Positions 36,801 through 45,125 of a stretch of 64,000 bases of DNA are shown here, one piece after another. This DNA comes from Planctomycetota bacterium (lineage in GTDB: Bacteria > Planctomycetota > UBA1135 > GCA-002686595): the NCBI GenBank assembly GCA_022446815.1, contig JAKVCD010000039.1, positions 1 through 64,000 of the forward strand, read 5' to 3'. A program made the translations under genes and the position numbers. Positions within the stretch are counted from its first letter, which is position 1. Each line of letters starts with the position of its first letter. The notes beneath the pieces were generated by a model. It searched no databases. It was not told the origin of the DNA and saw nothing but the letters and a program-made list of their open reading frames with translations.

Positions 36801-38428
36801 GAGGGCGCCGTGTTGCTCCAGGTGGACTCGCGCCGGCGCGTGGTGAAGCGGCCGCGCTGGGGGATCGCGGTCTGGTCGTAGAGGGTCTCCCAGAGGAGCT
36901 CTCCACCAAAGAGGTCTAGGCACGCCACCGAGCCCAGCTGTGTCAGCGCTAGGACGCGATCCCCCTCGACCCGCAGCGGGGGAGCACAGAACTCGGTCTG
37001 GTGGCGGTTGAACATGTTCAGCTCGCGCTGGCCGCTGATCACCTGGGTGTTCCACATCAGCGCGCCCGTCTCCAGGTCATAGCAGGCGACGTGATAGGCG
37101 ATGCGGCCTTCGAGGCGGTAGGCGGGGACGAGGACGCGCCCCCCAGCGATCACGGCGGGACCAGCGACGCGGCTAGACTCTGGGAAGGTCCCGCTCTCAC
37201 CGTCCCAATTCTTCGGGGGCATGTGGGACCAGAGCTCTTCGCCAGACTCTAGGTCAAAGGCGAAGAGGCGCCGGTCAGGTATGCGCCTCAGGATCGGGAT
37301 GTGGTTGAAGTCTTGGTTCTCATAGACGGCGAAGGGCACCTCGAGAGCGCAGACGGCGACGCGGTCTGAGAGCGCTGGGGCGATGACCGCGCCTTGGTGA
37401 TCAATGGCCTTGTGGAACTCGTTCCGCTCCGACTTGCTGAGCCCCTCCCAACCTGGCGCCTCGCCGCTGTCCCAGAGCAGCTCTCCGCTGAAGGCGTTCA
37501 CGCAGGTCGCGCGCATGGAGGTGCTGATCACGACCCTGTGTTCGGATCGAGCGGCGAAGAAGTTGTTGTAGCTGGAAGTGAAGGGGTGTCCTTGGGCGAG
37601 CTCGAAGGGCTCCGCCCAGGCGCTCGCTACGCCAGGCGCAGGACACGCGCGCAGCTCGCCCTCTCCTGGGATCCGCAGCTCGCCGTGAAGCGGTCGACTC
37701 AGCGCAGCGTCAAAGTTCGGCGTGGACTCAAGGCTGGAGGCCGCGAGCTCGACTCGCGCGCTGATCGCGGCGGCGTCGGGCCGCTCACCGAGCTGCTCGG
37801 GGAGGGCGCGCCACTCTTCCGGGGTGGAGAGCGAGAGCTCGTAGTCCTCTAAGGCCCAGGCCGCGCCGCGCCGCCACGCGTGCCGGGCCTCGTCGACCAA
37901 GCCGCGCTCTAAAGAGAGGTCGCCGAGGATCCACCAGGCCCGCTCTGCGGCTTGAGTCAGCGGCCAGCGCGCGCCGACCCCAGCTAAGGCCTCTCTGTCT
38001 GTGGTCAAGCGGGCGCGCTCGAGCTGGGCCGCGGCCATCTCCTCGTAACGCCGACGGTAGCTCTCCTTCGGACCCTCAGGCAGAGAGAAGAGCCTGGCCG
38101 TGGCCCAGGGGCCTACGCCCTCGTGTACGGGTTGCTGGGAGCGGAGCCCATTCTCGAGGGCTACGCGTCCGGAGAGCAGGGCCTTCGAGTGCTCCTCCAA
38201 GAGCTCTTGCAGCATGACCGAGGCCTCCTGCATCCGCTCTGCGCCAAGGTGGTCTTGGACCGCTGCCACGAGGCCCTGCGCTGCGCGGGTGTCAGGGAGG
38301 GAGAACGAGCGGACCTCGGCCTCGTCTGATTGGGCTGTGGAGAGGGGAACGAGCGCTAGCCAAGCGGTGACCCAAGTCCCCGCACGCCCTCCGCTATGCC
38401 AGCGCCTCTTCAGCATCTCTCTGCCCAT
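33860..38428 (-). CDS. Giant secreted PQQ-like beta-propeller protein with TPR segments
   Basis: 1522 residues. After a leader (TWVTAWLALVPLSTAQ) there is a helical segment (~50-230), then a PQQ-type propeller with repeats such as FAFDLESGEELWSHMP, ACYDLETGALMWNTQV, CLDLFGGELLWETLY and GLDLKTGAMLWSLGL (~260-690). A TPR-like middle (~700-1060) and a second propeller (~1090-1520; ALDEARGEPLWSFEY) follow. Related domains in BamB scaffold outer-membrane assembly, while others bind PQQ; no dehydrogenase metal site is evident. It may start at the ATG at 38428 or four codons later at 38416. The 80-base gap from the VWA gene could hold a promoter. Confidence 0.78.
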   Translation of the reverse strand: MGREMLKRRWHSGGRAGTWVTAWLALVPLSTAQSDEAEVRSFSLPDTRAAQGLVAAVQDHLGAERMQEASVMLQELLEEHSKALLSGRVALENGLRSQQPVHEGVGPWATARLFSLPEGPKESYRRRYEEMAAAQLERARLTTDREALAGVGARWPLTQAAERAWWILGDLSLERGLVDEARHAWRRGAAWALEDYELSLSTPEEWRALPEQLGERPDAAAISARVELAASSLESTPNFDAALSRPLHGELRIPGEGELRACPAPGVASAWAEPFELAQGHPFTSSYNNFFAARSEHRVVISTSMRATCVNAFSGELLWDSGEAPGWEGLSKSERNEFHKAIDHQGAVIAPALSDRVAVCALEVPFAVYENQDFNHIPILRRIPDRRLFAFDLESGEELWSHMPPKNWDGESGTFPESSRVAGPAVIAGGRVLVPAYRLEGRIAYHVACYDLETGALMWNTQVISGQRELNMFNRHQTEFCAPPLRVEGDRVLALTQLGSVACLDLFGGELLWETLYDQTAIPQRGRFTTRRRESTWSNTAPSVGDDVVVCTPIDSRDIFGLDLKTGAMLWSLGLRDIESITGTPKVDLSHLVGCDRATVFLSGQGVLAMEAPMGLRSGAPTRVRWVAKDESMDNASRTSRAVLMEDRVVWPTHAGRVDVDRHQGFRLANPTRWSAGKPGNVLVCSDALFTLDNFELNGYFEWERLLEAARESLADSPDDAGRALALADLLREHARAELGEERVSACRSLLSEAESLLRARLDSVPRARGRLHQVLSMRARALEQLADTTGALAAWEESSQFAPDTYALLESLVEVQRLQAGAPERVETLREIARECAGLFVACESDDERVSGLAPLPSFEPTPEEVWKLEASRWALWAQVDHYQERGDSAAQLAALYELLDGGTLEELPAGDSREVALRLLDELLERPGARSLLEPYEALAAGLLEEVEELDAASIQAVLSRYPRTEAATRASDELLMLTISSGDVPTAASLVLDLLPESFSLGAGDPLHSSRVVALALALRESGNEAYLRGVLRRLSAARSSDSSFLPMAYSVDLDQLTEELLSKTPPETERSPSFLPTARSRGDLGTRAGLDVEILGDIPPALDGPEDPARVLLVGTREVESATGNGELTAYSADDLDQPLWKHKLRSEFVSIGWREEMRLFGPGYVAVASGRGIECIGRSDGMPRWQWRPDEGEVYALDSVEGLVLATCRLATRTFRVQALDEARGEPLWSFEYDSRSYHRTAVCGDSWLVLLPTGRLRDAVILDAFTGRVAYTLDLGEPLSSRIAQGAWISEGKLVVPHLTARRDATSAQLGVVDLASGGPVWNITVALPDGGESYLDACLRQGERTWLLVRPRGGDETRAAELFELHLGVGGAARVHGLSLGRNEVLLGVESGRTLLIDSPQVFVRSEEQGGAVYRLRTHDLSTGARLWAWSLGSNRELYNRRWPEPAISSEAVAIVFTEKGPRMRTNLLFLNPLTGARMGGVTLPDALGWSDQIELEGLGDSLFVSGVQMMQVLR

Positions 38429-38508
38429 AGATATGAAGGATAGCCCCTATGACCCGGTGTGTGACAGGTGGCTTCACTTGAGAGTTGTAAGAGTCTCTTT
38501 GATGAGCA

Positions 38509-40869
38509 TCAGACAAGCTCGACTCGCTTCCTGAGCACCCACTCCAGACTGAGCAGGCCCAGGGCTAGGAGCAGGGTGTGCCAGTCGTCCCAAGCGTCGT
38601 TGAGGCGGGTCGAGACGGGCTCCCTGCGCTCCTCGCCGCCTGGGAACTGCTCGAGCAGCTCTTCTAGCTGTGAGAGGTGCAGCGCCGTGCCAGAGGTCAG
38701 CTCTCCGAGGAGAGCGAGGGTCTCTGGGTCAGGGGAGGGATCAGCCGTCTCAAGAGAGGGTAAAGAGACTTCGAACTCGGTGAAGGCTGGCGGTTCACCG
38801 TCGCGCTCGAGGACGACGCGCCAGCGACCAGGGCGCTCTATGGAGAAGCCCGAGCGGTAGAGGCCCTCTCGTCCATCGACCTTGTCCATGCGGAGGCGTG
38901 TGCGCGCTCCGTCTGGGTCTTCGAGCCATGCCTCTTGGTAGTCTGCCTCGGATGGGCGGTAGTCCTCATCCAAGACGCTGGCCTCCACGGTGATCCGCTC
39001 CTCCAGAGACCAGAGGCTCTTGAGGCTGTCGAGCCTGACCCTGCGGTTGCCGCTCTTGAGCCTGCCTAAGGCGAGCCAGCGGATGGCGTTCCGCCAGAAG
39101 CGCTCGTGGTACCGATCCCCGAAGCGATAGCGCCACATCCAGGTCGAGTCGAGCGCCATGAACATGGTCCGACCAGAGGGGTAATAGCCGACGGCGAGCA
39201 GCGGGAAGCGGCCGTGGGCACCCTCATCCGTGGGGTGACGCAGCAGCACGCGCGCGCCAGGCTTCGCGCGCTCAACGGTCTGATACCAGTAGAAGCCTCG
39301 CAATCCGCTCTCGCTCTCCCACAAGCGACGGTTCACTTCGAGGTCCGGGTGGAGGCGGACGATCTGGTGCGGTGCAGCGGGACTCTCGAGGCTAGGACGC
39401 TGCTCGCGGCTTGTGTCTGTGGACGCGGCGGCGCGGGTGTCTGCGTCTAAGGTGACAGGGAGGAGCTCTTCGAGGGTCGTGCCCTCGAAGGAGTAGGGGT
39501 CGTCGTACTCGCCTGCTTGGAAGAGTACGCCGCCGCCGCCCTCGGCGAAGTCGCGCAGGGATTCCATGAACTCTTCGCAGCGCGCGGGGTCCGGCGAGAT
39601 CGCGTAAGGGTTCACGTCTCCGAGGATGATGACGTCATAGCTCTCGAGGAGCTCGATCCTGGAGGTGGGGACGGCTCGGAGCGGGGGGAGGTCGCGACTC
39701 GACTCTTGGACGAAGTCTGGCGTGGCCGAGAGCAAGTAGCACTGCGCTTGGAGGTGGGAGTCTGCGCGCAGCAAGAGGTTCTTCAGATAGCGATACTCCC
39801 AGCGGGGATAGCCATCTACATAGAGGACGCGGATACGCTCAGGTGTGACACCGACGGAGAGGTTGATCGTGTTGTCGTCGAGCAAGGTCTCGTCCTCGAC
39901 GGGCGGCAAGCTGACGCGCAGCCGACGCTCTCGAGCGCCCTCGACGTCAGCCGGCGGGACGACCAGCACGACGCGCACCGAGTCCTCGTTGACCTCGATG
40001 AGCTCCTCTGTCACCAAGCGCTCCTCTCCAGAGGGGAGGAGCTCTTCGAGCATCACCTGTGTCATCGTGCCCGGCGGCAGGCCCCGGCTCGTGACGCGGA
40101 CGCTCACACCGAACTCGTCGCCTTCGAGGACGTTCGGCGGCGCCTCGACGAGCTCAAGATTGAGGTTCCTCTCAGGGCGCACGTCGCCCACGAGGAGTGA
40201 GTGGACGGGGATGCCTGCTGCAGCCGCTGAGCGGGCAGCGTCCACGGCTGGAGAGCCGCCAGTGGAGCGCCCGTCGCTCACGATGATGACGTCTGTCACG
40301 TGCCGCCCGCGGTATGAGGCCAGGGCGCCGGCGAGGGAGTCGCCGAGGTGCGTCGCGAGGCCTTGTGCAGAGAGTGAGCCCGGGTCTGCGAGGGCGGCGG
40401 CGCTCTTGTCAAAGCGCAGCGCGCGGGTGAGGTAGCCCTTCCCTTGCAGCGCGGGGAGGAGCCGCTTCGTGGCGGCATTTCTCGCGAGCTGGACGCGCGC
40501 GGTGTCGTCGAGCTGTGCTCCTGCGAAGGGGGTGAGCCCAGCGCGAGTCGCCTCATCAGGGTAGGCGTCAACGCGACTCATAGAGGCCGAATCGTCGAGC
40601 ATCACGAGGACCTCGGCAGGCAGGATCTCCTCCTCGCGCTCGACCATCACCGGCCGGAAGAGGACGAGGCAGAGCAGCGCGATAGCCGCGAAGCGCAGCG
40701 CGCCGAGCGCAGCCTTCCAAGGGGTGGAGATAGGCTCCGAGCGATACGAGAGCAGGGCGACGCCAGCGAGCACGGGCAGCACGACGAGGACCAAGATCCA
40801 AGTCTCAGGGGCATCGACCAAGCGGAGCTCGCTGCTCGCGCCCTCTGCGATTTGGAAGAGGCCAATCAT
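38509..40869 (-). CDS. VWA-domain membrane protein with glutamine-amidotransferase-like domain
   Basis: 786 residues from the ATG at 40869. Two N-terminal membrane helices (ILVLVVLPVLAGVALL; ALRFAAIALLCLVLF) are followed by a von Willebrand A domain with an intact MIDAS DxSxS (Asp92, Ser94, Ser96 in LDDSASM). A class-I-glutamine-amidotransferase-like Rossmann part comes next (RIRVLYVDGYPRWEYRYL ... GGGGVLFQAGEYDD), then beta-rich segments and a C-terminal helix. The longer open frame to 40959 is rejected because the ATG at 40869 overlaps the preceding TAA (TAATG) and starts the hydrophobic region. It is a partner of the MoxR/DUF58/BatA module. Confidence 0.8.
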   Translation of the reverse strand: MIGLFQIAEGASSELRLVDAPETWILVLVVLPVLAGVALLSYRSEPISTPWKAALGALRFAAIALLCLVLFRPVMVEREEEILPAEVLVMLDDSASMSRVDAYPDEATRAGLTPFAGAQLDDTARVQLARNAATKRLLPALQGKGYLTRALRFDKSAAALADPGSLSAQGLATHLGDSLAGALASYRGRHVTDVIIVSDGRSTGGSPAVDAARSAAAAGIPVHSLLVGDVRPERNLNLELVEAPPNVLEGDEFGVSVRVTSRGLPPGTMTQVMLEELLPSGEERLVTEELIEVNEDSVRVVLVVPPADVEGARERRLRVSLPPVEDETLLDDNTINLSVGVTPERIRVLYVDGYPRWEYRYLKNLLLRADSHLQAQCYLLSATPDFVQESSRDLPPLRAVPTSRIELLESYDVIILGDVNPYAISPDPARCEEFMESLRDFAEGGGGVLFQAGEYDDPYSFEGTTLEELLPVTLDADTRAAASTDTSREQRPSLESPAAPHQIVRLHPDLEVNRRLWESESGLRGFYWYQTVERAKPGARVLLRHPTDEGAHGRFPLLAVGYYPSGRTMFMALDSTWMWRYRFGDRYHERFWRNAIRWLALGRLKSGNRRVRLDSLKSLWSLEERITVEASVLDEDYRPSEADYQEAWLEDPDGARTRLRMDKVDGREGLYRSGFSIERPGRWRVVLERDGEPPAFTEFEVSLPSLETADPSPDPETLALLGELTSGTALHLSQLEELLEQFPGGEERREPVSTRLNDAWDDWHTLLLALGLLSLEWVLRKRVELV

Positions 40870-43085
40870 TAGGCGATCCCCCTGCGTCGACCGAGACGCG
40901 CTGCCCACAATGACTCGAGGATCAAGAACGCTAGGGCGAGGGCGCAGAGCGTTCGCCAAAGCTCGCCTCGCGCCTCGTCGCCGACGGTCTCGTCGGAGTC
41001 GCTCTCGCCAGTCGGCGCGTAGTAGCTGAGCGCGGGATGGCTCGCGTCGAGCTCGGCGGGCGACCAGCGCGCGAGGTCTCCCTCTGCAGGCTCACAGGTG
41101 ACCGCGAAGGGCACGTTCGGCGCCCCCTCTAGTGTGATCGCGTAGAGGCCTGCGCGACTGGTGTCGCTGCTGGGGACCTCCGGCAAGAGCCACGCGCCCC
41201 CGCCGAGCTCTACAGGCGCTCCCGTGAGGGGCCTGCGACTGCCGTCGGGGTTCAAGAGCTCCGGAGCGCGAGGGAAAGAGTCTATCCTGGCCGTGAAGGG
41301 CTCTCCCGGTCGGATCGGCGCGGGCGCGCGCTCTCGCAGTCCTGCGTAGCGCACCAGCTCGTGCACAAAGGGGATGAGGGTGCGCGGACTCTCAGCAATA
41401 CGATTCCAGCGCGGCGCGATGGTGGTGGCGAGGAGGAGCACGCGGCCACGATCCACCTCACGCTCGATGAAGAGAGGGGAGCGCGCGATGTCATCAAGCC
41501 GCGCGAGGACTCTCGCGTCTTCCAGGGGGGAGAGGGTCAGGAAGTCGTAGTGGGGTACCTCTGTCCAGAGCGGGCGCCAGCGCTCCTCCATAAAGAAGCT
41601 GAGCGAGGGGTGTTCAAAGTCGGAGTCCATGGCGCGCCAATACCCCTCGCGGCGAGAGGCGACGGAGCGCTTGGTGCCGAGCTCTGCGGGCAAGACACCT
41701 GATCCGTCAGGACGGAAGGCGGCCTCATTCCAGCGTGAGGGTTGGACGCGGTCACCGAGGCTTGCGATGAGCGCGGCGCCAGCTTGGACACGGTCTGTGA
41801 TCGCTTCCCAGGTAGGGGAGGCGAGTCCGTCTACATTGGCGAGCCACAAGACGTCTACTTCGGTGAGCGCTAGCTCGCCGGAGTCCAGCTCACTCGGAGA
41901 GACCTCGCTCACTCGGAAGGCCCCTTGAGCGAGGTCGCTGTCAGCGCCAGCGGGCTCGAGGGCTGCAGAGAGGAGCCCGATCGCGTCGTCTTCAAGCGCG
42001 GAGGCGGGGGCGCCGTTCACCAGCGCCACTCGCAGCGGTGCAGGGCAGCGTACGACGAGGGCACGCGAGTCATCTACGGTGAGGGAGTCACCCTCGAGGC
42101 GGTACTCGAGGGTGTGATCACCAGCCTCCGAGAAGGAGATGGGCAAGGAGACTTCAACCGATTCACGCGCGCCGAGGTCGATAGAGCGACTCGGGCGCCG
42201 CTCGCCGTCGAGCTCTAGGACGAGACGCATGCCAGCGACGGGCTCGTCGCCGTGGTTGGTCACTTCGCAGCGGACCTCCACGGAGGCTCCTGGACCGGGC
42301 ACACGCTGGGGGATCGTGAGCGCTGTGATCCCGAGGTTCGCTGGAGTCATCACTGGCGGGCCGAGGTCTTCGACGAGGACCGTCACGCCGAGCTCTTCGA
42401 GGGCGTCGAGCACTTCCATTGCAGCGGCTGCGTCTTCGGCGCGGGTGGCGTCGAAGGTATTTCGCTGGAGATCCGTCAAGAGGTGGACCTCGATCGCGCT
42501 CTCTCCGGTACCAGCGGCCTCTTCTTCGGCCAGGGTCTGGACCTCAGCCAGCGCGCCGGCGAGGTTCATCCGCTCTGCTGTCTCTCCGGGGACGGCGTCG
42601 AGGGCTGCGCCAGCCTTGGAAGGGTCTCCCCAGGTCAACAGCCTCGGGCTCCGGCCAGCGAGGAAGAGCCAGGCCCGGTCACCGCGCTCATCGCTCAGCT
42701 CATCGAAGAGTTCGACGGCTCGAGCGCGGGCGCGGTCGAAGGAGGTCTCCACGCTCTCGCGGTGCCCCATCGAAGCAGAGGCGTCGAGGATGACGACGAG
42801 GTCGCGGCGGGTCTCGGTGAGGGCGGCGAGGGGGCTGGAACTCTCGAGGAATGGGCGCGCGAGCCCCAGCGCGAGGAGCGCGATCGCGCCGGCGCGAAGG
42901 AGGAGCAGCAGCAGGTTCTCCAGCTGCATCCTGCGCCTCGTCCTGCGCCAAGCCGCCTCTACAAAGCGCATGGCGCCCCAAGCCGTCGGGCGGAAGCGCT
43001 GTCGGTTCAGGAGGTGGATGAGGATCGGGACGCTCGCTAAGAGCGCGCCCCAGGCCAGCGCCGGGTGTAAGAAGCCCTGGATCAT
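40869..43085 (-). CDS. BatA-type membrane protein with VWA domain
   Basis: 738 residues. The N-terminal BatA signature (LHPALAWGALLASVPILIHLLNR) forms the first membrane helix, and LLLLLLRAGAIALLALGLARPF the second. A VWA domain with MIDAS Asp101, Ser103, Ser105 (DASASM) follows, then Ig-like beta-rich and amidotransferase-like regions, and a last membrane helix near residues 715-732. BatA/BatB-type proteins with MoxR ATPases are linked to stress tolerance and envelope functions in other bacteria. It overlaps DUF58 by ATGA and the next VWA gene by TAATG. Confidence 0.85.
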   Translation of the reverse strand: MIQGFLHPALAWGALLASVPILIHLLNRQRFRPTAWGAMRFVEAAWRRTRRRMQLENLLLLLLRAGAIALLALGLARPFLESSSPLAALTETRRDLVVILDASASMGHRESVETSFDRARARAVELFDELSDERGDRAWLFLAGRSPRLLTWGDPSKAGAALDAVPGETAERMNLAGALAEVQTLAEEEAAGTGESAIEVHLLTDLQRNTFDATRAEDAAAAMEVLDALEELGVTVLVEDLGPPVMTPANLGITALTIPQRVPGPGASVEVRCEVTNHGDEPVAGMRLVLELDGERRPSRSIDLGARESVEVSLPISFSEAGDHTLEYRLEGDSLTVDDSRALVVRCPAPLRVALVNGAPASALEDDAIGLLSAALEPAGADSDLAQGAFRVSEVSPSELDSGELALTEVDVLWLANVDGLASPTWEAITDRVQAGAALIASLGDRVQPSRWNEAAFRPDGSGVLPAELGTKRSVASRREGYWRAMDSDFEHPSLSFFMEERWRPLWTEVPHYDFLTLSPLEDARVLARLDDIARSPLFIEREVDRGRVLLLATTIAPRWNRIAESPRTLIPFVHELVRYAGLRERAPAPIRPGEPFTARIDSFPRAPELLNPDGSRRPLTGAPVELGGGAWLLPEVPSSDTSRAGLYAITLEGAPNVPFAVTCEPAEGDLARWSPAELDASHPALSYYAPTGESDSDETVGDEARGELWRTLCALALAFLILESLWAARLGRRRGIA

Positions 43086-44014
43086 CGGCGCCCTCCGTTC
43101 ATCGCTCGAGCAGAGCGGCGGCCGAGGTAGGTGGACAGGGCTTGATCGACGGGCTGGGAGGTGTCGAGCATGACGTAGTCAACGTCGAGGGAGCGCGCGT
43201 GCTTGGCGAGTGCCTCGTTATGGGCGTTGAACTCTTCGAGGTATGCCTCCCGGAGAGCGCGCGGATCCACCTTGCGGCGACCTGCGTCTTCCAGCCCATC
43301 GAGCCGCAGCAGCCGCTCGAAAGCGAAGCTCCGTTCCAGAGGGTCAACGACTTGGAAGAGGATCGGCTCGTGACCGTCATGGACAAGGCGCACGAGCCCC
43401 TTGACGATTGCGTCGATGTCGTCGAAGAAGTCTGAGAAGATCGGGACGATCCCGCGCCGGGTGAGGCGAGATGCGAACCAGTCGAGGACGCCGCCGATCT
43501 GTGTCTGGCCGCCCGGGTCTGCGCCCGCCAAGGTCTGAATGACCTCGACGAGCTGAGCCTCTCCGTTCCCAGGGGGGACCTTCTGGCGACCCTCCTCGTC
43601 AAAGACCACGAGGCCAGCTGTGTCGCGGCGCTTGAGGGTCAGGTGGGCGATCCCTGCGGCGCACCAGCGCGCGTAGTCGAGCTTGTGCCAGTCGAGGGAG
43701 GAGTAGCCCATAGACTCAGAGCCATCGACGAGGAGGTGACAAGCCAGGTTCGTCTCCTCGACGAACTCCTTCACCACGAGGCGGTCAGAGCGTGCGAAGA
43801 CCTTCCAGTCGACGTTCTTAAGCTCATCTCCCGGGACATACTGGCGGTGCTGCGCGAACTCGATCGAGCTCCCCTTGTGCGGGGAGCGGTGGCTCCCGGC
43901 GAGGAAGCCTTCGACGATGGTGCGCGCGACGAGCTCGAGGCCCGAGAGTCGGTCGAGGACCTTCGGGTCGAGGCTGCGGTCGGCGGCCCCAGCGGCAGCC
44001 GCTCCGTCAGCCAT
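43082..44014 (-). CDS. DUF58 (VWA-like) protein
   Basis: 310 residues. The block GSHRSPHKGSSIEFAQHRQY followed by VPGDELKNVDWKVFARSDRL is the DUF58 signature. A VWA-like MIDAS DGSESMGYSS comes after it. DUF58 proteins almost always follow a moxR gene and are thought to act as adaptor or substrate of the MoxR AAA+ ring. It starts at the ATG 3 bases after the moxR stop and overlaps the BatA gene start by ATGA. No membrane segment is present. Confidence 0.92.
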   Translation of the reverse strand: MADGAAAAGAADRSLDPKVLDRLSGLELVARTIVEGFLAGSHRSPHKGSSIEFAQHRQYVPGDELKNVDWKVFARSDRLVVKEFVEETNLACHLLVDGSESMGYSSLDWHKLDYARWCAAGIAHLTLKRRDTAGLVVFDEEGRQKVPPGNGEAQLVEVIQTLAGADPGGQTQIGGVLDWFASRLTRRGIVPIFSDFFDDIDAIVKGLVRLVHDGHEPILFQVVDPLERSFAFERLLRLDGLEDAGRRKVDPRALREAYLEEFNAHNEALAKHARSLDVDYVMLDTSQPVDQALSTYLGRRSARAMNGGRR

Positions 44015-44017
44015 GGC

Positions 44018-45043
44018 TTAAGCCTCTGCCTCCGTAGCGACGCCAGGCACGCCAGCGCCGACTCCGCCAGAAGGGTCGACCTCGGAGATGATCCGGTCGA
44101 TGACGTGGTCTGAGGTGATGCCTTCAGCGCGAGCTGAGAAGCTCGTCACGATCCTGTGGCGCAGGACAGGGTGTGAGACCCAGCGGACGTCCTCGATGGC
44201 GACGTGATCACGGCCCTCGAGGGCAGCGCGCACCTTCGCGCCGAGGATTAGGAACTGGCTCGCGCGCGGGCCGGCGCCCCAGCTCACCCACTCGGTCAGG
44301 AAGGGAAGCGGCTCTCCCGAGCGGACCCGGGTGCCGCGCGTGATCGCGAGGCAGTAGTCGAGGACGTGGTCTGCTACAGGGATCGCACGGACGACCTCTT
44401 GCAGCTCTTTGAGCCCTTGAGAGTCGACCACGGGATCAGGGGTGTCCGTCTCTGTCCCCGTTGTCCTTCGGAGGATCTCGCGCTCTTCGTCGTGGGTGGG
44501 GTAGTTCACCTTTACCATGAACATGAAGCGGTCGAGCTGCGCCTCGGGCAGGGGGTAGGTGCCCTCTTGCTCGATGGGGTTCTGCGTGGCGAGCACGAAG
44601 AAGGGGTCGGGGAGCTCGTGGCAGGTGCCGCCGCTCGTGACTTGGCGCTCGACCATCGCCTCGAGCAGCGCAGCTTGCGTCTTGGGCGGGGTGCGGTTGA
44701 TCTCATCCGCGAGCACGACGTTCGTGAACACCGGCCCAGGCTCGAAGCGGAAGCTCCTCGCGGAGGTCTCCGGATCCACGTGCAATAGCTCGGTGCCAGT
44801 GATGTCCGAGGGCATCAGGTCGGGGGTGAACTGGATGCGGTGGAAGCCGAGGGCTAGCGACTTAGAGAGGCTGGAGACGAGCAGCGTCTTGGCGAGCCCA
44901 GGGACGCCCTCGAGGAGGACGTGGCCACCGGCGAGCAGGGCGACGAGGAGCTGATCGATGACCTCATCCTGTCCCACGATCACGCGGTGGAGTTCGGTCT
45001 TCATGCGCGAGTGGACGTCTCGCAAGCGTTGGAGGTCGGTCAT
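44018..45043 (-). CDS. MoxR-family AAA+ ATPase
   Basis: 341 residues from the ATG at 45043, preceded by AAGGAAA; a 16-codon upstream extension is not conserved and is rejected. Walker A is GVPGLAKT (46-53) and Walker B LADEINR (111-117). The MoxR-specific segments [13 protein letters not shown] and [22 protein letters not shown] are complete, with sensor and arginine-finger residues in place. MoxR ATPases are chaperones that work with VWA proteins to mature enzymes or envelope complexes, which fits the three following genes exactly. It is the first gene of the cluster proper, 82 bases after the PQQ-like gene at 45126. Confidence 0.95.
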   Translation of the reverse strand: MTDLQRLRDVHSRMKTELHRVIVGQDEVIDQLLVALLAGGHVLLEGVPGLAKTLLVSSLSKSLALGFHRIQFTPDLMPSDITGTELLHVDPETSARSFRFEPGPVFTNVVLADEINRTPPKTQAALLEAMVERQVTSGGTCHELPDPFFVLATQNPIEQEGTYPLPEAQLDRFMFMVKVNYPTHDEEREILRRTTGTETDTPDPVVDSQGLKELQEVVRAIPVADHVLDYCLAITRGTRVRSGEPLPFLTEWVSWGAGPRASQFLILGAKVRAALEGRDHVAIEDVRWVSHPVLRHRIVTSFSARAEGITSDHVIDRIISEVDPSGGVGAGVPGVATEAEA

Positions 45044-45125
45044 GGGTGCACTTTCCTTGACGGGTGGAGGGCACAGGATACTCAGCCGCACGCCAGTGGC
45101 GGGAAGAAACCTCCCACCTCCCTGA

